Shown: piece by piece, positions 27,001-39,066 of the stretch
How positions within the stretch are numbered: position 1 is the first letter of the stretch
Layout: each line of letters begins with the position of its first letter
Origin: Heterostelium multicystogenum
Taxonomy: Eukaryota > Evosea > Eumycetozoa > Acytosteliales > Acytosteliaceae
DNA: 39,808 nucleotides
Assembly: GCA_003667245.1 (NCBI GenBank)
Contig: RCNN01000229.1
Location: 1 to 39,808 of the forward strand
Reading direction: 5' to 3'
Made by a program: the position numbers and the translations under genes
The notes under the pieces: model-generated
Seen by the model: the letters and a program-made list of their open reading frames with translations, nothing else
The model's database searches: none
What the model was told of the DNA's origin: nothing

Positions 27001-30000
27001 ATGCGATATAATGAAGTGAAAAAATATCATCTGCCAAATAGGTACTTAGAACGATTTGGGTCTCCATCTTGAGTCGCTCCAGTGGGATTGACTGCTTGCT
27101 CACCTTTAGGAGCAGCATTATCTTTACTGGTTCTAAGAACTTGAAGATTTAAGTTTGCATCAATTGCTTCATGGTATGTATCCAAAGTTATTTCAACAAA
27201 TTCTCTTGGGTACTTGGAATAGTAATTTCCTCCAATAGAATCTTTAATCTCCAATGTTACAAGCGGATGCTGATTGATACGTGCAATCTTGATTGGCTGA
27301 GATGTCGTAAAGACATAAACTTACAGCTCTAGAAAATTTAACATCAATAATTAAGAGGTAGTCTTCTTGAAGCTAATATTCACAAAATCTTACCCATTGT
27401 TTAAACTTGAAACCAATGCTACATCAGTTGGTCCATCATAATAGGTATCATATTTTCTAACCATTCTGTTAAATTGATAAACCAATGTATCGTGTTGGGA
27501 AACAAATTGCACCTCCACCCCGTTGTCCTTGGCCATTGTGACGATTGTTATCACCAAACACAGAAATAATTATCTTGACATAATTGGTATTAGTATCTCT
27601 TTACAACTTCATTATAGTTTTCAGACTGGCTTCAAATTGATTAACATACCATTGTCTTGATAGTTTTTCCGATGAATATCTTGGGTACATTGGAAATCCT
27701 AGCTTGGCGTGCTCATTCGAGCTGGATGCGAATCTGTTGTTGTTGTAGATTATTTTTTCCATTCGGTTGATTAACTTGGGGAGATAAATATTGTGGCAGC
27801 TCTATTTGGGCAATATTTATTACCTGCTCAGTCGGATACATCGAGACCTTAGGGGGACCTGTAGCATAATTAGAATTGGCACAATACATTTGTACAAACA
27901 TTTTTTTCCTGAATGAATCTGCAATAACCATCCAAAGATCAACTCCGTCGTAATATTTGGTATCGGAACGCTTAATTTGAACGTACTTGGATATAGGCTC
28001 CACAAATAGCTTATTATGTGGATAGAAACCAGTTCCAATCTTCATGAAGAATTTTGAGTTCAATCCATTTCCAATGTTGACAACATTGGAAAATCCAATA
28101 GCAATGGTTCTCAAGCTCATCATCGTCTTGTCTTTGTAACTGAGTTTCACAAGCGGCTCTGTATTGATCCGACAGGGTTTTTCCATAACATAGGTCATAG
28201 AGGTAAGGGAATTTCTCTTTTCTATCTGTTGATGTTTGTAAGTCAGGGAATACTCTAAAAACTATCGACATAAGCATAATTTCTAACCATATACTCGGTC
28301 ACCAACTCCAAATTGTTAAAAGAGTAACAAAAGAAATGTTGGGAATAGTCGCTCTTTCCAAGGAATTTGACTCCTGTTTTTGGAGAATTATAATTGGTGT
28401 TCGCATCATTTCTAGATGGAAACACTGGATTGGAATGTTGGATATGGACTCCATTGATTTCATCGCCAATCTCTTCAAAAAAACACCATTCCTTTTTACA
28501 TGTCCATATTTTTCCTCAATTTTAGTGTCTATTCTACCTCCCGTAGCAGTTCTCTTTCCTGGTTGGTCATTATAGATCAAGTTCATACTTCCTGGCTGCA
28601 TGAATGTAGCTTCGATTGGACTGAGTGAATCTTTTTCAAAAGACTTTGCATGTTGTAAATTATCATATTTCTGTAACCTATCCATTTTTGAATCAATGTA
28701 TAGATAAGCATTATTTGGTGCATTTGCAAGTTTGTAGATAAACCACCAATCAACAACTTCATTTGTATCATCGAGCAAAGGTTGTCCAAGGCATGACAAA
28801 GAGTAAGAAAGATACTTGAGAGCAATGGTACTGTCTGATACCAATCCATCAACAGTTACTACAATATCTAGATTACCAACTTTATCCATTGCGGGGAGGA
28901 CACAAGATATTTGAGTTCCAGGTTGGGCAATTTCAACAGCATAGCAATTCACAGTTCCGATCGTTACAGTGATCAAGCCCGAATCATCTAGGAAATTGAT
29001 ACCATCAATAACGATTATATGCTCTTCATTTTTTGAACCTCTGCTTGGATTAATTCCTGTAACGGAAGGACCTTTTGTACTCGATAAACATATCATCCTC
29101 ATTTGAATATTCATGATCAACATTGAAGTTATCGCGAACAAAAAGTGCAATGAAATATTTTCCAGGTGGTTTTGGTGGAATGGCGCATTTGATCAGAGAT
29201 TCAGTATGATCAGTGCAAGCTAACGAATTGATAAGTTCACCGCCCAATTTGATAGAGGTTACCACATCTAATCTTGTACCATGGACTTCAAAATATCCAC
29301 CTCCTTGCCAGAGTGTCAGTTCGGGAGCGATGAAATTACTCTTGGTTGGCTCGAAATAGGTGAAATCAAATTGGACAAGGAATTTGTAATAGGGGAAACT
29401 GATAGTCAACAATGCATTTGTTTGGGAAGGATTTGGTGGAGCAATGAAAGACAACCTTTTGGGATTGACAATCTGAATGTTTTGGATTTTAAATCACCAA
29501 TGGTTGCCTCCATGGAGACTGTGTCTGTAATTGGAATGGGAAAATCATTAAAGATAATTTCCACTGGTGTTGCAGAGAAGAAGTATCCATTGTTTGGAAG
29601 GATGAGAATTTCTGGATTGACAACTTTTACAATGACAGAATCAGAGATGATATCTGGATCATAATTAGAATTGACTGTAATGTGGTAATCTCCAATAGGT
29701 AAACCAAGTGACGCCTGGTCCAGTTGGATCTTGAACATATTTGTAGCAATTACTTTGAAATTTACTTTATGGCCATTGAATACTATAAAGTTGTCTTCAA
29801 TGAAGTTTTCAGTAATGATTGTGAATTCCCAAGTACCTTGCAGACACATAGAGGCTGGTGTGACTTGTTTAATCACTGGCCTTGGAACAAAAGTTACTGT
29901 ATGATCCTCGAATGCATAAGTATCATCTCCAACTTCTAAAACCAATTGATAATCACCAATCAAATTATCACCTGCACTATTCAATTTGCAAACTATCTCA

Positions 30001-31189
30001 TCGCCACTAACAGATATGATATTACATTCTGAGGTACCAATCATGACAGAGGTAGTTGATTCCAAGAAATTTCCCTCAATAGTGATTTCAAAATTGGTAT
30101 TGGTATAAGAACCCTTTGGATTGATATCAGTAACTCCTGGCTCTATAAACGTAACTATTAGTATCTAATCATTTCAATAGCTATATTAACATACTGAAGA
30201 TTGTGTAATAAAGCTGACCAACAATAGTCTGTCCGTCAATAACAGCAGTTATTGGCAACTGAAGCTCTGTACCAGGATCTACAACCTGAGTATTTGTAAA
30301 ATCGCATATTGTCTTGGAAGCAGAACGTCTTCGGATAACACAATTCTGACCACCGACAGAAATAGTAAAAGTTTGTGGCCTTTCGATAAAGGGACCTCCG
30401 ACAATAGTAATTTGTTGTGTATCAGACATTCCTCGTTGTGGAACAACTTGATTCATTAATGGCAAAGTGTAAGAAAAGAGTGTAGGTGCAGTGACTCCTT
30501 CTTCTAGACCCTCAGGGTACACAATTACTGAAAAAGTAACACTTTGATCTTCATTGAATCTTGGAATATAGCATTCGATGAGAGTTGGCGAATAACTCTT
30601 GACTGTCATAGCTCCATTTAAATCAGTATTTAACAGTTGGACTGTTGGAGAATTGTCAGTGCTAAACAACATTAAATCAGTTCCTACAATTGTCATAATG
30701 ACCTCGTTATCTCTACCGTTTGGGTAATAAAATGTTGGGGTAATACTTTGGATAGTTGGTGCTTTTCATTGGTTCCAATTCTAATGTTAATATTTAGGTT
30801 GACACGGATGAATTTTAAGGCATCTACATACTGATGAATGAAAATAGTACATCCTCCATGTCTTGAGTGGGGAATAAGACAGTTCTACCGTAGAGGAGCT
30901 TAACATAGTTCTTATCCAATCGGTTTGGATTCTTGATCTCCCAGATGTACATTGTATCACCATTGGTTTGAACTTCGGCAGAAACAAGCTTCTGCTTGGT
31001 GGTAGCAATATAGAGGTCTGGATCGAATTGAAATCCATTTCCAGTGATAGTGAACTTTGATACACCTCTTTTGTAACTTCTGAGTGGAGAGTATCCAGTG
31101 ATAACTTGTGCATCGGCAACGCCAATAATCATAAAGCAAGCAACTATGAATATTGCCAAATTCACAAGTTTCATTTGTATGAAAACCAT
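24076..31189 (-). CDS. giant secreted IPT/TIG-repeat protein with embedded DNase II-like domain
   Basis: The gene starts at 31189 (or 31174) with a signal peptide (hydrophobic core LAIFIVACFMIIGVADA). About eight IPT/TIG repeats follow, each with the x-I-x-x-(I/V)-x-P-x-x-G style, for example VTDINPKGS, VTGINPSRG and ITITGNGF. The last of these runs without a stop into a DNase II-like domain (about 28775-27400): DWWFIYKLANAP, LIYNDQPG, a first HxK (GHVK, near 28500), a second HxK (EHAK, near 27707) and RGGGAIC (near 27514). An unrecognised region of about 550 residues comes next, then about five more IPT repeats to the stop at 24076. Introns are 30762-30831, 30143-30194, 27320-27393 and about 26300-26357. 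Several single-base frame breaks occur. DNase II enzymes cut DNA at acidic pH, so a role in extracellular or phagosomal DNA digestion is inferred. It could be two genes; splicing at 27320-27393 keeps the frame and argues for one. Confidence 0.75.
27400..28800 (-). other. DNase II-like domain within the IPT gene
   Basis: The N-terminal part (LSCLGQPL ... VDWWFIYKLANAP) lies in the same uninterrupted frame (29150-28299) as the preceding IPT repeat. Both HxK catalytic motifs of DNase II are present. The central stretch GNGLNSKFFMKIGTGFYPHNKLF and the late GDNN ... RGGGAIC motif also fit. Frame changes occur near 28450, 28200 and 27715. Confidence 0.72.
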
Positions 31190-32364
31190 TTTGGCTATTT
31201 GGTTTTACAACAAGATATAATAAAAAATAAATACAACAACACCTGTGTCCTTATCTAATCTAATTTTATCTATCTATCAATTTCAAATTAATTAAACTTT
31301 ATATTAACAATTCCTATCTTATCTCTATTAATTTACACTAATTGTATTATTTTTATTCAAATAGTTGAATGCAAATTAAGTTTATTCAACTAGCAATCAG
31401 CCAACTAGCCTATCATCAGGTTGTTAGTATAATCATATTGAAATAACGACTAGATTAATTATTATTAATTAAAAAGATAGTATGTTCGTGTTGATTAAGA
31501 ATCACATCAAATCAAAATCTGGTCTTGATTGGAGAATCTCGACCCAAAAAATCATGGCAGTATTTTTTTTAAGATTGATTTTAGTGGTGTTTTTTGTAGT
31601 TTTTTATTCTTTTATAGCCACTGAAGTCAATCAATTTAATCACTCGATGTTTCCTTAATCGTTGTTACAACGAATAATTCCAAAAAAACACAAAATAAAA
31701 TGAATTAACGAATGAATAGAGGATTGAAAATCTTCTAGTAATATCTGATCAAAGATACTAATAAAGACAGAAATATTACTTACTTATAAGTTAAACATTG
31801 TAGTATTTATACAAATAGAACTGTTTAAATTGATTTCTACAATGTTTAACTAATGTGTCATTTCAATAACAAAAGATCTGGATTTCTAGAATTGGTTGTA
31901 ATTCAATGGGTTTCTGATAAATATCAAATAGAGTTAGATGTCATCATAGTTAAATTTTATACATCAATGAAAATTGGTGATCCATTTAAATAAATCCAAA
32001 ACAAACCCAAATAAATGTTGTTGTCATGCAGCGCAGTGATAGATAATTTAATTAAAAATGCAAATTAAATTTGTGTGTTGTTTTTGATCAAAATAATTTC
32101 CAAAACATAAAAAATACAAAAAACAAAAAACCCAAAAACCAAAAAACCTTTTAAAAATTGATAAAATCCAAAAAAATAGATAGATATTTGTTACTTAATT
32201 GGAATGTACATTTTGTAAAAACTTGTCAGATCAGATTTATATACTTATATATCTAATCATACTAGAAAGATCCTACCTACTTTATAAGTTAAGAATACAT
32301 AATAGCATAGCACAGAAATATTAGTAGTAGTTGTAGTAGAAAAGTAGTCGGAGCATCAAGAAGC
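31190..32364. other. intergenic region between divergent genes
   Basis: Probably holds the promoters of the IPT gene (-) and the PH-domain gene (+). It contains a 15-bp inverted repeat at 31789-31851 and a (C)A-rich stretch near 32100-32150. No coding signal is recognised. Confidence 0.55.
31789..31851. repeat. 15-bp perfect inverted repeat with 33-nt loop
   Basis: AGTTAAACATTGTAG (31789-31803) is the exact reverse complement of CTACAATGTTTAACT (31837-31851). The stem could form in RNA or DNA, and nothing nearby explains it. Confidence 0.8.
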
Positions 32365-34208
32365 ATGGACAGTTCAGGTACATTCGCAACGCTTCACAAT
32401 GCATACTTGGATGAGTGGCTGTCGATTGCGTTCCTCCCGCATGTCAAGCAGACATTCAATACTGAGAATAACTTTTACGATATATCGGCGGTCAACATGA
32501 AGAAGGTCAATGTCAAGCTTTTGCCGGTGGCAGAAGCCGTCATGGCTATGGATAGACAGTACCAGTCGATGCGTTTCGCGCTGGAGCGTGCCCTTTCTGA
32601 AGTCTCGACATACGACATTGACAGACTTCTTTTGATTGAGGCTCACCAGTCCTCATTCAGCACTTTCATTGAGGCAGAGCGAATTTTGCTTGAGAAGGCC
32701 ATCATTGACATCGGAGGTCGTCCCTCAAGCTCAACCAATATCACCGGCATAAGCGTAGGATCTGTCACTACATCCAGTATTCAACCGATTACAACAGCAG
32801 ATGACCATCAGCAACAACATCTTACACTAATTGGAAGCCGCAGACCTAATCCTGGTACGCCAACGGTCGCACGCTCCAAGCTCAAGTCGGAAGGATCGTT
32901 TGGATTGCTAGGACCAATCGCATTGCTGTGGGTCGAATTCATGGCATTACTGTCAAAGATTGACAATGAGATCGAGCGTCTTTTCTATTTAGAGTCTACA
33001 ATCAACAACCTGGCATTTTCAGTCATAGAATGGCGTATCATGCTCGCCAACTCACAGAAGATCATCAACGAAGACAAGAAAGTAAAGAAGGTCAACGTCT
33101 ATGACCAAGTATCATCATCATTTATTTCATCACCTATAAACGTACCAAACAATCACCATCACCAACACCAACCGACCAACGAGAACTCATCACTATTCAG
33201 TGGAATCGATGTTGATCTCTCTTCAATATCAATCAACAACACAACTGCTCATCCACCTCCATTACCACCAAAAAGACAAACAAACAGCTACCACTCGCCA
33301 CCCAAGTATCCACTTCCACCAACGCCAATTGCTGCCTCCAATAGCGGTAGCTCACCAGAGCTGCTTGTCGATGTTTCAACGCCAGATGGTACCCAAGCGA
33401 GCAACACCAACAGCAGCAACATCAATAGCAATATAACACCCAGCTCAGTGTTTGTAAACTCACCAACACCATTGCAGCCAGAGAGAGTGGTCTCGGTTGG
33501 AGGCTGGCACAAAGCAGTTGTCTCGAAACCACCAGCCAACACCAATGTAAATAGCAACAACAATACAAACAGCATCAGCAGTAATACAGTAAGCGAACCA
33601 GTGTCGTTCCCAATCGAATCCACTCGAAGCAATGAGCAAAGGAGTGCCATCTGGTGGCATTATCAAGCAGGGTTGGATGAGAAAGCGTGGTAACAAAGTT
33701 AAGTCATGGAAGAAGCGATACTTTATACTGGATATGCGAAAGACTATTATATACTACGATCTACCAAAACTCATCAAGAGAGCACCACCACGAGCAAAAC
33801 TCTGTCATCACAACACCACAGCTTACTACATCGAGCTCGTTCGACACAGACATGACAAACAACAGCAGTTTAGCCAACAGCAAAGACAAAGACAACGAAA
33901 GCAATAGAGATCTACGAACATCATCCAACTCAACGACACACCTTCCCGACCAGATCAACTACGAGCTCTTAAAATATAAAGGTTCTATCGATTTGCACAC
34001 AGCAATATTTGTAGCGATCAAACCAAAACAACTGTAATATAAACGTAAACTTTGACAACAACACTAACAAAGACAAAGATAAAGATTCGACAACCAATAT
34101 TTTGGAATAGATATCCGTACACCCAAGAGAGTATGGCATCTATGCTGTGACTCTTCTAAATCAATGGAGGATTGGTTAGTTGCTCTAAAGAATGCATTAA
34201 AATATTAA
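32365..34208 (+). CDS. proline-rich adaptor with C-terminal PH domain
   Basis: The start is ATG 32365 and no intron is seen. Residues 1-240 are mainly helical without a recognised domain (EWLSIAFLPHVKQTF ... LLGPIALLWVEFMALL). Residues 250-430 are low complexity and contain SH3-ligand-like PPPLPPKRQ and PPKYPLPPTP. The frame at 33693 ends early, and a second frame from about 33632 supplies a PH domain start (GGIIKQGWMRKRGNKVKSW then KRYFILD). After a Ser/Asn/Asp-rich insert come the later PH strands (LLKYKGSIDL, then FGIDIRTPKRVWHLCC) and the terminal helix (MEDWLVALKNALKY), ending at 34208. At least three single-base frame breaks are implied near 33640, 33720 and 34040. PH domains bind phosphoinositides, so a membrane-recruited scaffold is inferred. 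Confidence 0.78.
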
Positions 34209-34334
34209 ATAAATATCTTAATTCATTATATTATATTATATTATATCAAAATCATAGATCTATTTACATTATAATATGTTATTATTATTATTATATAAAT
34301 TATTACTATTACTATTATTTTATTTAAAGTTTTT

Positions 34335-34985
34335 CTAATTCTTTTGTCTGTTTTGAATCTTTTGATCTTGCTTCTCTTTAACTTGTTCTGGAGTATTGAA
34401 GTAGTAGTGTCTTGATACGTATGGTTTAAAGCTGTTGATTTGATTGTAGTATTAGATATCATAGGATATGATAGTTAGTATCTTTATCGTTTAATATTGT
34501 TTGATCAATATAGTAATAGGTACCTGGCAATTTGATAAATCTGGTGTGTGTATATATTCTTTCTTATTTAGATCTAAAGTGAATCTAGCTATATTATTAT
34601 TATTATTATTGATTAAGGTAAGATATTATTAGTAACATGGTTTAGTTAACATTAAGCTAGGTAACACCTGAAATAACAATGAACCACTGTAAATAATGTA
34701 ACCGACTGTATATCTAATGCTATGTAATATCATGTAAACTCATAACGACTGCTTTAGTTTCCCCATCATCTTGTCTATGTAGCAAGAGTAGAGTATATAA
34801 TAGCACTTATGATATCGTATCTGTACAATTACGTTGGTATATGTCAACAGTGTCCTTTAAATGATAGGTGCTGATAGATTACCAGTAGATGAAATTGTTC
34901 CTTGACTTCTGACACCTCTTCCCTTATAGTAGTTTTTGTTACCCATCTTTGGGGTCAAGTTTCCAAGTAACTTTCTGAATACCAT
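34335..34985 (-). CDS. mrpl41: mitochondrial ribosomal protein L41 (mL41), three small exons
   Basis: Exons are 34883-34985, 34524-34588 and 34335-34431. The introns, 34589-34882 and 34432-34523, have GTAATC...TAG and GTACCT...CAG ends. Exon 1 reads MVFRKLLGNLTPKMGNKNYY followed by KGRGVRSQG, the L41/L27 signature YKGRG. Exon 2 gives HTPDLSNCQ and exon 3 continues LKPYVSRHYYFNTPEQV. Together these match the family core (V)PDL-x(2)-(C/F)-(Q/K)-LKPYVS. Splice phases agree (G|CT, then phase 0). Exon 3 has one T too many in CTTTAA (34427-34429), which would otherwise create a stop. The mature length of about 98 residues fits a small large-subunit protein. It lies convergent with the PH-domain gene and is too fragmented to be found as a long frame. 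Confidence 0.85.
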
Positions 34986-35453
34986 TATTTATATTATATT
35001 TTAATATTATATGCAAGAAGTAAATAATATTACTGTTGATCAATAAAGATCCACTTAAACTTTCGTTTTCATCAAAATAATTTTGTAATTTTTTGCAAAT
35101 TTAAAACCAATATTTGATCGTTGTGCATAAAATTAATTTGGGAATGACTTAATATTCTAAAAAATATCAAATACAACAGATAAAAATTTAAAGGATCTAA
35201 CTAAAGAACCAAAAGATATTTTTTGTTAAATTGGATTGAGCTCTAAACTATGGATATTTCAGATTCTAACATCAAATAAAACAATTGATGATATTTATTA
35301 ATAAAATTTAGTTATCCTTAATATTCGAAAAATGTTTAATAATTGAGAGATGACCAGAGTACTTTGATTCTCTTTTGATAAGTCCGATTTGATCCTTATC
35401 AAAGATTTTTAAATCATCAAAGTAAATGAGCAATTTGTGTCGATTTTTTTTGA
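34986..35453. other. AT-rich intergenic region, no gene seen
   Basis: Promoter side of the L41 gene and 3' side of the ankyrin-like gene. Nothing recognised. Confidence 0.5.
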
Positions 35454-37423
35454 TCAGATTGATAGAAGATAGTTATCCATAGACATCACTCGGTGGAGAC
35501 TGTCCAAAACATATTCCTTCTTAATCGATGGATGGTCAATGAATTGTAACCAAAAATCATCAATATCATCTCGATTAGAATTCAATAGTAATTTCATAAT
35601 ATCCTTTAGTTTAAAGGTCTTTGGTATGAATTTCATGATTCCAAGCAAATCTTTTGGATGGTGATAGCTTTTGACAACGCACTGTTCCAAGTATGGCGTA
35701 ATATTATAGTTCAAATGTTGGAGATATGACAATATATCTGGCCTGCAATGCTCTGCAGCATAGGTTATCGTGAATCCTAATATTGATTGGAAGCTTACAC
35801 TGTCATAGCTAGTACTGAAATGATCTAGCACCATCTTCAACATCTCAGGTGGCAAGTTACAAGCAGCAATCATTTCCAATAGAGATTTGGCATTGGATTT
35901 ACTTAGTTTCTTATATTCAATTAGCAGTGAGATAGCATTTTTGAACATCAGGGAATCTATTCTTCAGATGTTCAGTGTAGTTATCTTTTCGAAAATGTAC
36001 TTCAATATTATTTATCGTTGGTGCTTTTATAAGGATTTCAATGATGTGCTGGGGAGACAATAAATCTAAACTGAGTTGTGCATTTGGTTGGAAGTGTGGA
36101 AGGAATCTCTGGAGTGCATTTGGTAATTTATTTCGGGCCGCGTGCCTGACTACATTTACATACCTGATGGGCTTTCCTTTCGAAATGATATAGTCGATTA
36201 ACTGGTTATACTCATCTTGTAACCCGGTTGAGCCACCTTCGTTACTTGTGATGGCTGAGCAAAGCAAATTAGTATAGTCGAGGTTGAAACCGAATTTGAT
36301 AAGTCTCTCAATTAATTCAATACTGATAATTGTTTCACTAACTTGTGCATCTTTGTTGTGGGGTATTTCGAAATCCATCAGTTCCAATTGGTCTAATATA
36401 AAATTAGCAATAGCTGGAGACGGGCTCTTTGATGATAAGACGTCGAAAACTAGATAGTTTAGAAATTCTCTGAATTGAAATCCTGTATCGCCAATTATGT
36501 GATTAAACATGAATATAAAGCTATCTAATTGACCATTCCTGGTGGCAGTCATAAAGTCATGTAGTTGGAATTTAAAATTTGGCTTGTGTTTTAGAAGTAC
36601 TTGGAGAGTGGGAGCACCGTAATTAAGTGCTGAAAATCCAAATGTTCCTTGGTTGATTATATTGCTCAATAAATGGTTGAACTTATAATTCTGTGACTTT
36701 AAGGCGGTTAGATGTTCGAGAACTTCGACATCCCCAACTAAGAATACCTTCTTTATGACGTTAATCCATCTTCCCGACTCCATACCATACTTTTCAAGTA
36801 ACTTGAATCGGTATATATCCAAATCATGACCAACAATATTCTCTTTACATTGTATCATATCAAAAGCCAATTCTATTTGATTGTAAATGGCTGCCATTCT
36901 GGCTTGGTGGCCGATCTTATAAGCACCAAGCAGCAGATTATCGTAGAAATGATACACTTTTGTGCCACTGAACACTTTTAAAAACTGGTTGAACAAGGCG
37001 TCGTCTTGAGTCATGGCAAACCTTGATATTGGTTCATCGTCTTGGTATATATTTGATTGCTCTGCAAAGGCGTACAAATTATAGCTATTTTTCTGGTGAT
37101 CTCCACTTTCGAGTGGAGGACACCTATTGAAAATAAATTTAATCACATCATAGCAACCCGTGTTTAAAGCGACAATGATGAGTCGATGGTAGTCATCGAT
37201 TGACTGGTAGACAGCATTGAGAAGGGCTGCCTCTTTCTCAAAAGAACTCAAAGAATAGATTCTTGTCTTTGATATTTCAACATCAAAGACAAATGATGCT
37301 TGATCTCTCAGTTGATTTCTCTGTGATCGTAACTTTGTTGAGCGATCTATGTATATCTTTCACATGATTGAATAAAATATTGATTAGATATCGATTGTTA
37401 ACAATTTGTTTGAATAATGACAT
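35454..37423 (-). CDS. dictyostelid ankyrin-like family protein, second paralog
   Basis: Two main frames (37251-35917 and 35948-35454) overlap by 32 bp and join with one frame break near 35935. Extending upstream finds ATG 37423 with MSLFKQIVNNRYLINILFNH, the kind of start seen in this family, and one further break near 37285. Ankyrin-like units include HRLIIVALNTGCYDVIKFIF, TATRNGQLDSFIFMFNH and TYAAEHCRPDILSYLQHL. There is no signal peptide or membrane segment. It is a relative of the gene at 21496-23906 in length, repeat style and N-terminus. Function unknown. Confidence 0.72.
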
Positions 37424-38025
37424 TATTTTTATTGACTGTAGCAGCTAGATTTCTAATTTTGACAGTCAACCAAATCCGCCAGTTCTAAATATACAATGAT
37501 TTTGATTGTTTAGTTCTGCCAGTCGTAAACCCCTGAAGTGTGCTAAATTCGCGTCTTCTTGCTAGAAGTGGAATGTTTGGCATTTTTCCCAAACTATGTT
37601 TTTTGCAGAAAAATAAAGAAAAACAATATTTTTAAAAGGAATACACATAATTTTTATTTGTTATTTTTAAAGAATTGATGATATGGATTATGAAATTTCA
37701 GAGTGTAGGATAATGTTGTGTCAAGTACCACATTTGTTTGATCTTATTTCTTCATAATTTGGATTTGGTTCAATATTTGAACAATAAAAAAAACCTCCAC
37801 CGCTACAAATTGGTGTTACTAGAACTGGCTATCTCTTGTGTATCTTTCAATATTTGGAAGCTCTAATCACTTTGTTCACCAATGTCACTAGAAAATCATT
37901 ATCTAATTTCTCTTTTTCAGCTAGTGATGTGTTGTTTTTGCGTTCAACCAGTTTGAAACATATGTATTATAGATCAATTGCTGGGAATAATCCTCGCCAC
38001 TGACACTTCAGGAGTTAATTAATTT
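37424..38025. other. intergenic region, no gene seen
   Basis: 5' side of the ankyrin-like gene. Mixed A/T-rich sequence with no recognisable coding or RNA feature. Confidence 0.45.
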
Positions 38026-38468
38026 TCACTCTTGCCAAACTTTAACAGTTGCCATACCACCATCACTTTCATTATCACCTTCATTTCAATATCTTCATCT
38101 TTAGCTACATCGTCATCTTCAAGTGTATCTCCATCATCTCCACCTCATCAATAATCTCTTAGATTATTATCTCTTCTTTTGTCGGCTAAATGATGTTCAT
38201 TCAGAGTTGGGTTTGGCTGGGAATTTGAGTGTTGAAACATTAGATCGTGAACGTGCACCACCTTTGCAATTGTTTTCCACTTGTAAGTTGAGATATTTTG
38301 GAGATGATTTATGATACAATGTGGGCTACAATAGTAATGCTTTACATTGTAGTATAGATTGAATATTACAGCTTTTTGCCTGTGAAATTGGGCATGCTTT
38401 TTATCTTTTCCATAGAAACAAAGAGGTGGTGATTGTCCAATATTACTGTTAAATTTAAGTAACCTCAT
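38026..38468 (-). CDS. possible hypothetical gene fragment
   Basis: A 106-codon frame (38468-38148) starts with ATG and is His/Lys/Asn-rich without a known domain. Below it, a separate minus-strand stretch reads GGDDGDTLEDDDVAKDEDIE, then after one frame change EGDNESDGGMATVKVWQE and a stop at 38026. That looks like an acidic protein C-terminus. The two could belong to one broken gene. Nothing here is recognised, and the plus-strand alternative at 38123-38314 is equally featureless. Confidence 0.25.
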
Positions 38469-38658
38469 TGCTTCTTGGATAACTCTTTAATTCTTATACT
38501 TGAATCGTTATCTTTGAAATGTTTATCACTTTCACATGCCCTGATCTCGTATTTTGTTCATCTAGTTAGAAAGATGATTAATATAAATGTAATCAAATGT
38601 AATCAATGATGAGCATATGCTTACTTTCAATAACAATTACAAATTAGTAGCGTTCCTT

Positions 38659-38679
38659 GATGTACTCTTTGAGTACATC
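38659..38679. repeat. 9-bp hairpin with TTT loop (GATGTACTC/GAGTACATC)
   Basis: Perfect inverted repeat with a three-base loop and no associated T run. It overlaps the short coding-like string on the minus strand, so it may be coincidence. Confidence 0.6.
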
Positions 38680-39039
38680 TGATTCCTATACAAGTAGTAC
38701 CGCCTTGATGGTTGCTGAGGATTAGCATGATAGTTAATAGATTGTACGGGAGAAATTAATTGAAATTATAGATATGATCGAATATTTGGTGTGCTGATAA
38801 TGGTAATGCCGAGAATGCTGATAATGGAGTAGATGGTAGAGAGTTTTGAAGGTATATTCTTCTTGGAAAAAACCAATTGGGACAAATCCCTCTTCTGATC
38901 TTAATCTTTTATTTCCTATGCCTTAAATCTAAATCAAGATCTTCTACGGAATCTACCAATAGCTTTCTTATATCTAAATTTATTTTATTGGCCAACATTA
39001 ATGAACACTTTTACTAAATGAGACGATTATACTAAAGGC

Positions 39040-39066
39040 GTCCGACTCTGCGTCGCAGAGCGGGAC
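39040..39066. repeat. GC-rich hairpin (CTCTGCG-T-CGCAGAG with GTCC/GGAC outer stem)
   Basis: A perfect 7-bp stem around one base (39046-39060) is extended after a 2x2 internal loop by GTCC (39040-39043) pairing with GGAC (39063-39066). It is by far the most GC-rich spot in this part of the window. Confidence 0.7.

Noticed and set aside
33288..33650. Leu-rich minus-strand frame
   Set aside because: Antisense of the Asn/Ser-rich linker in the PH-domain gene; its apparent membrane segments come from AAC/AAT repeats.
34241..34462. 73-codon minus-strand frame
   Set aside because: It begins at ATT-rich intron sequence and reads the MRPL41 last exon in the wrong frame.
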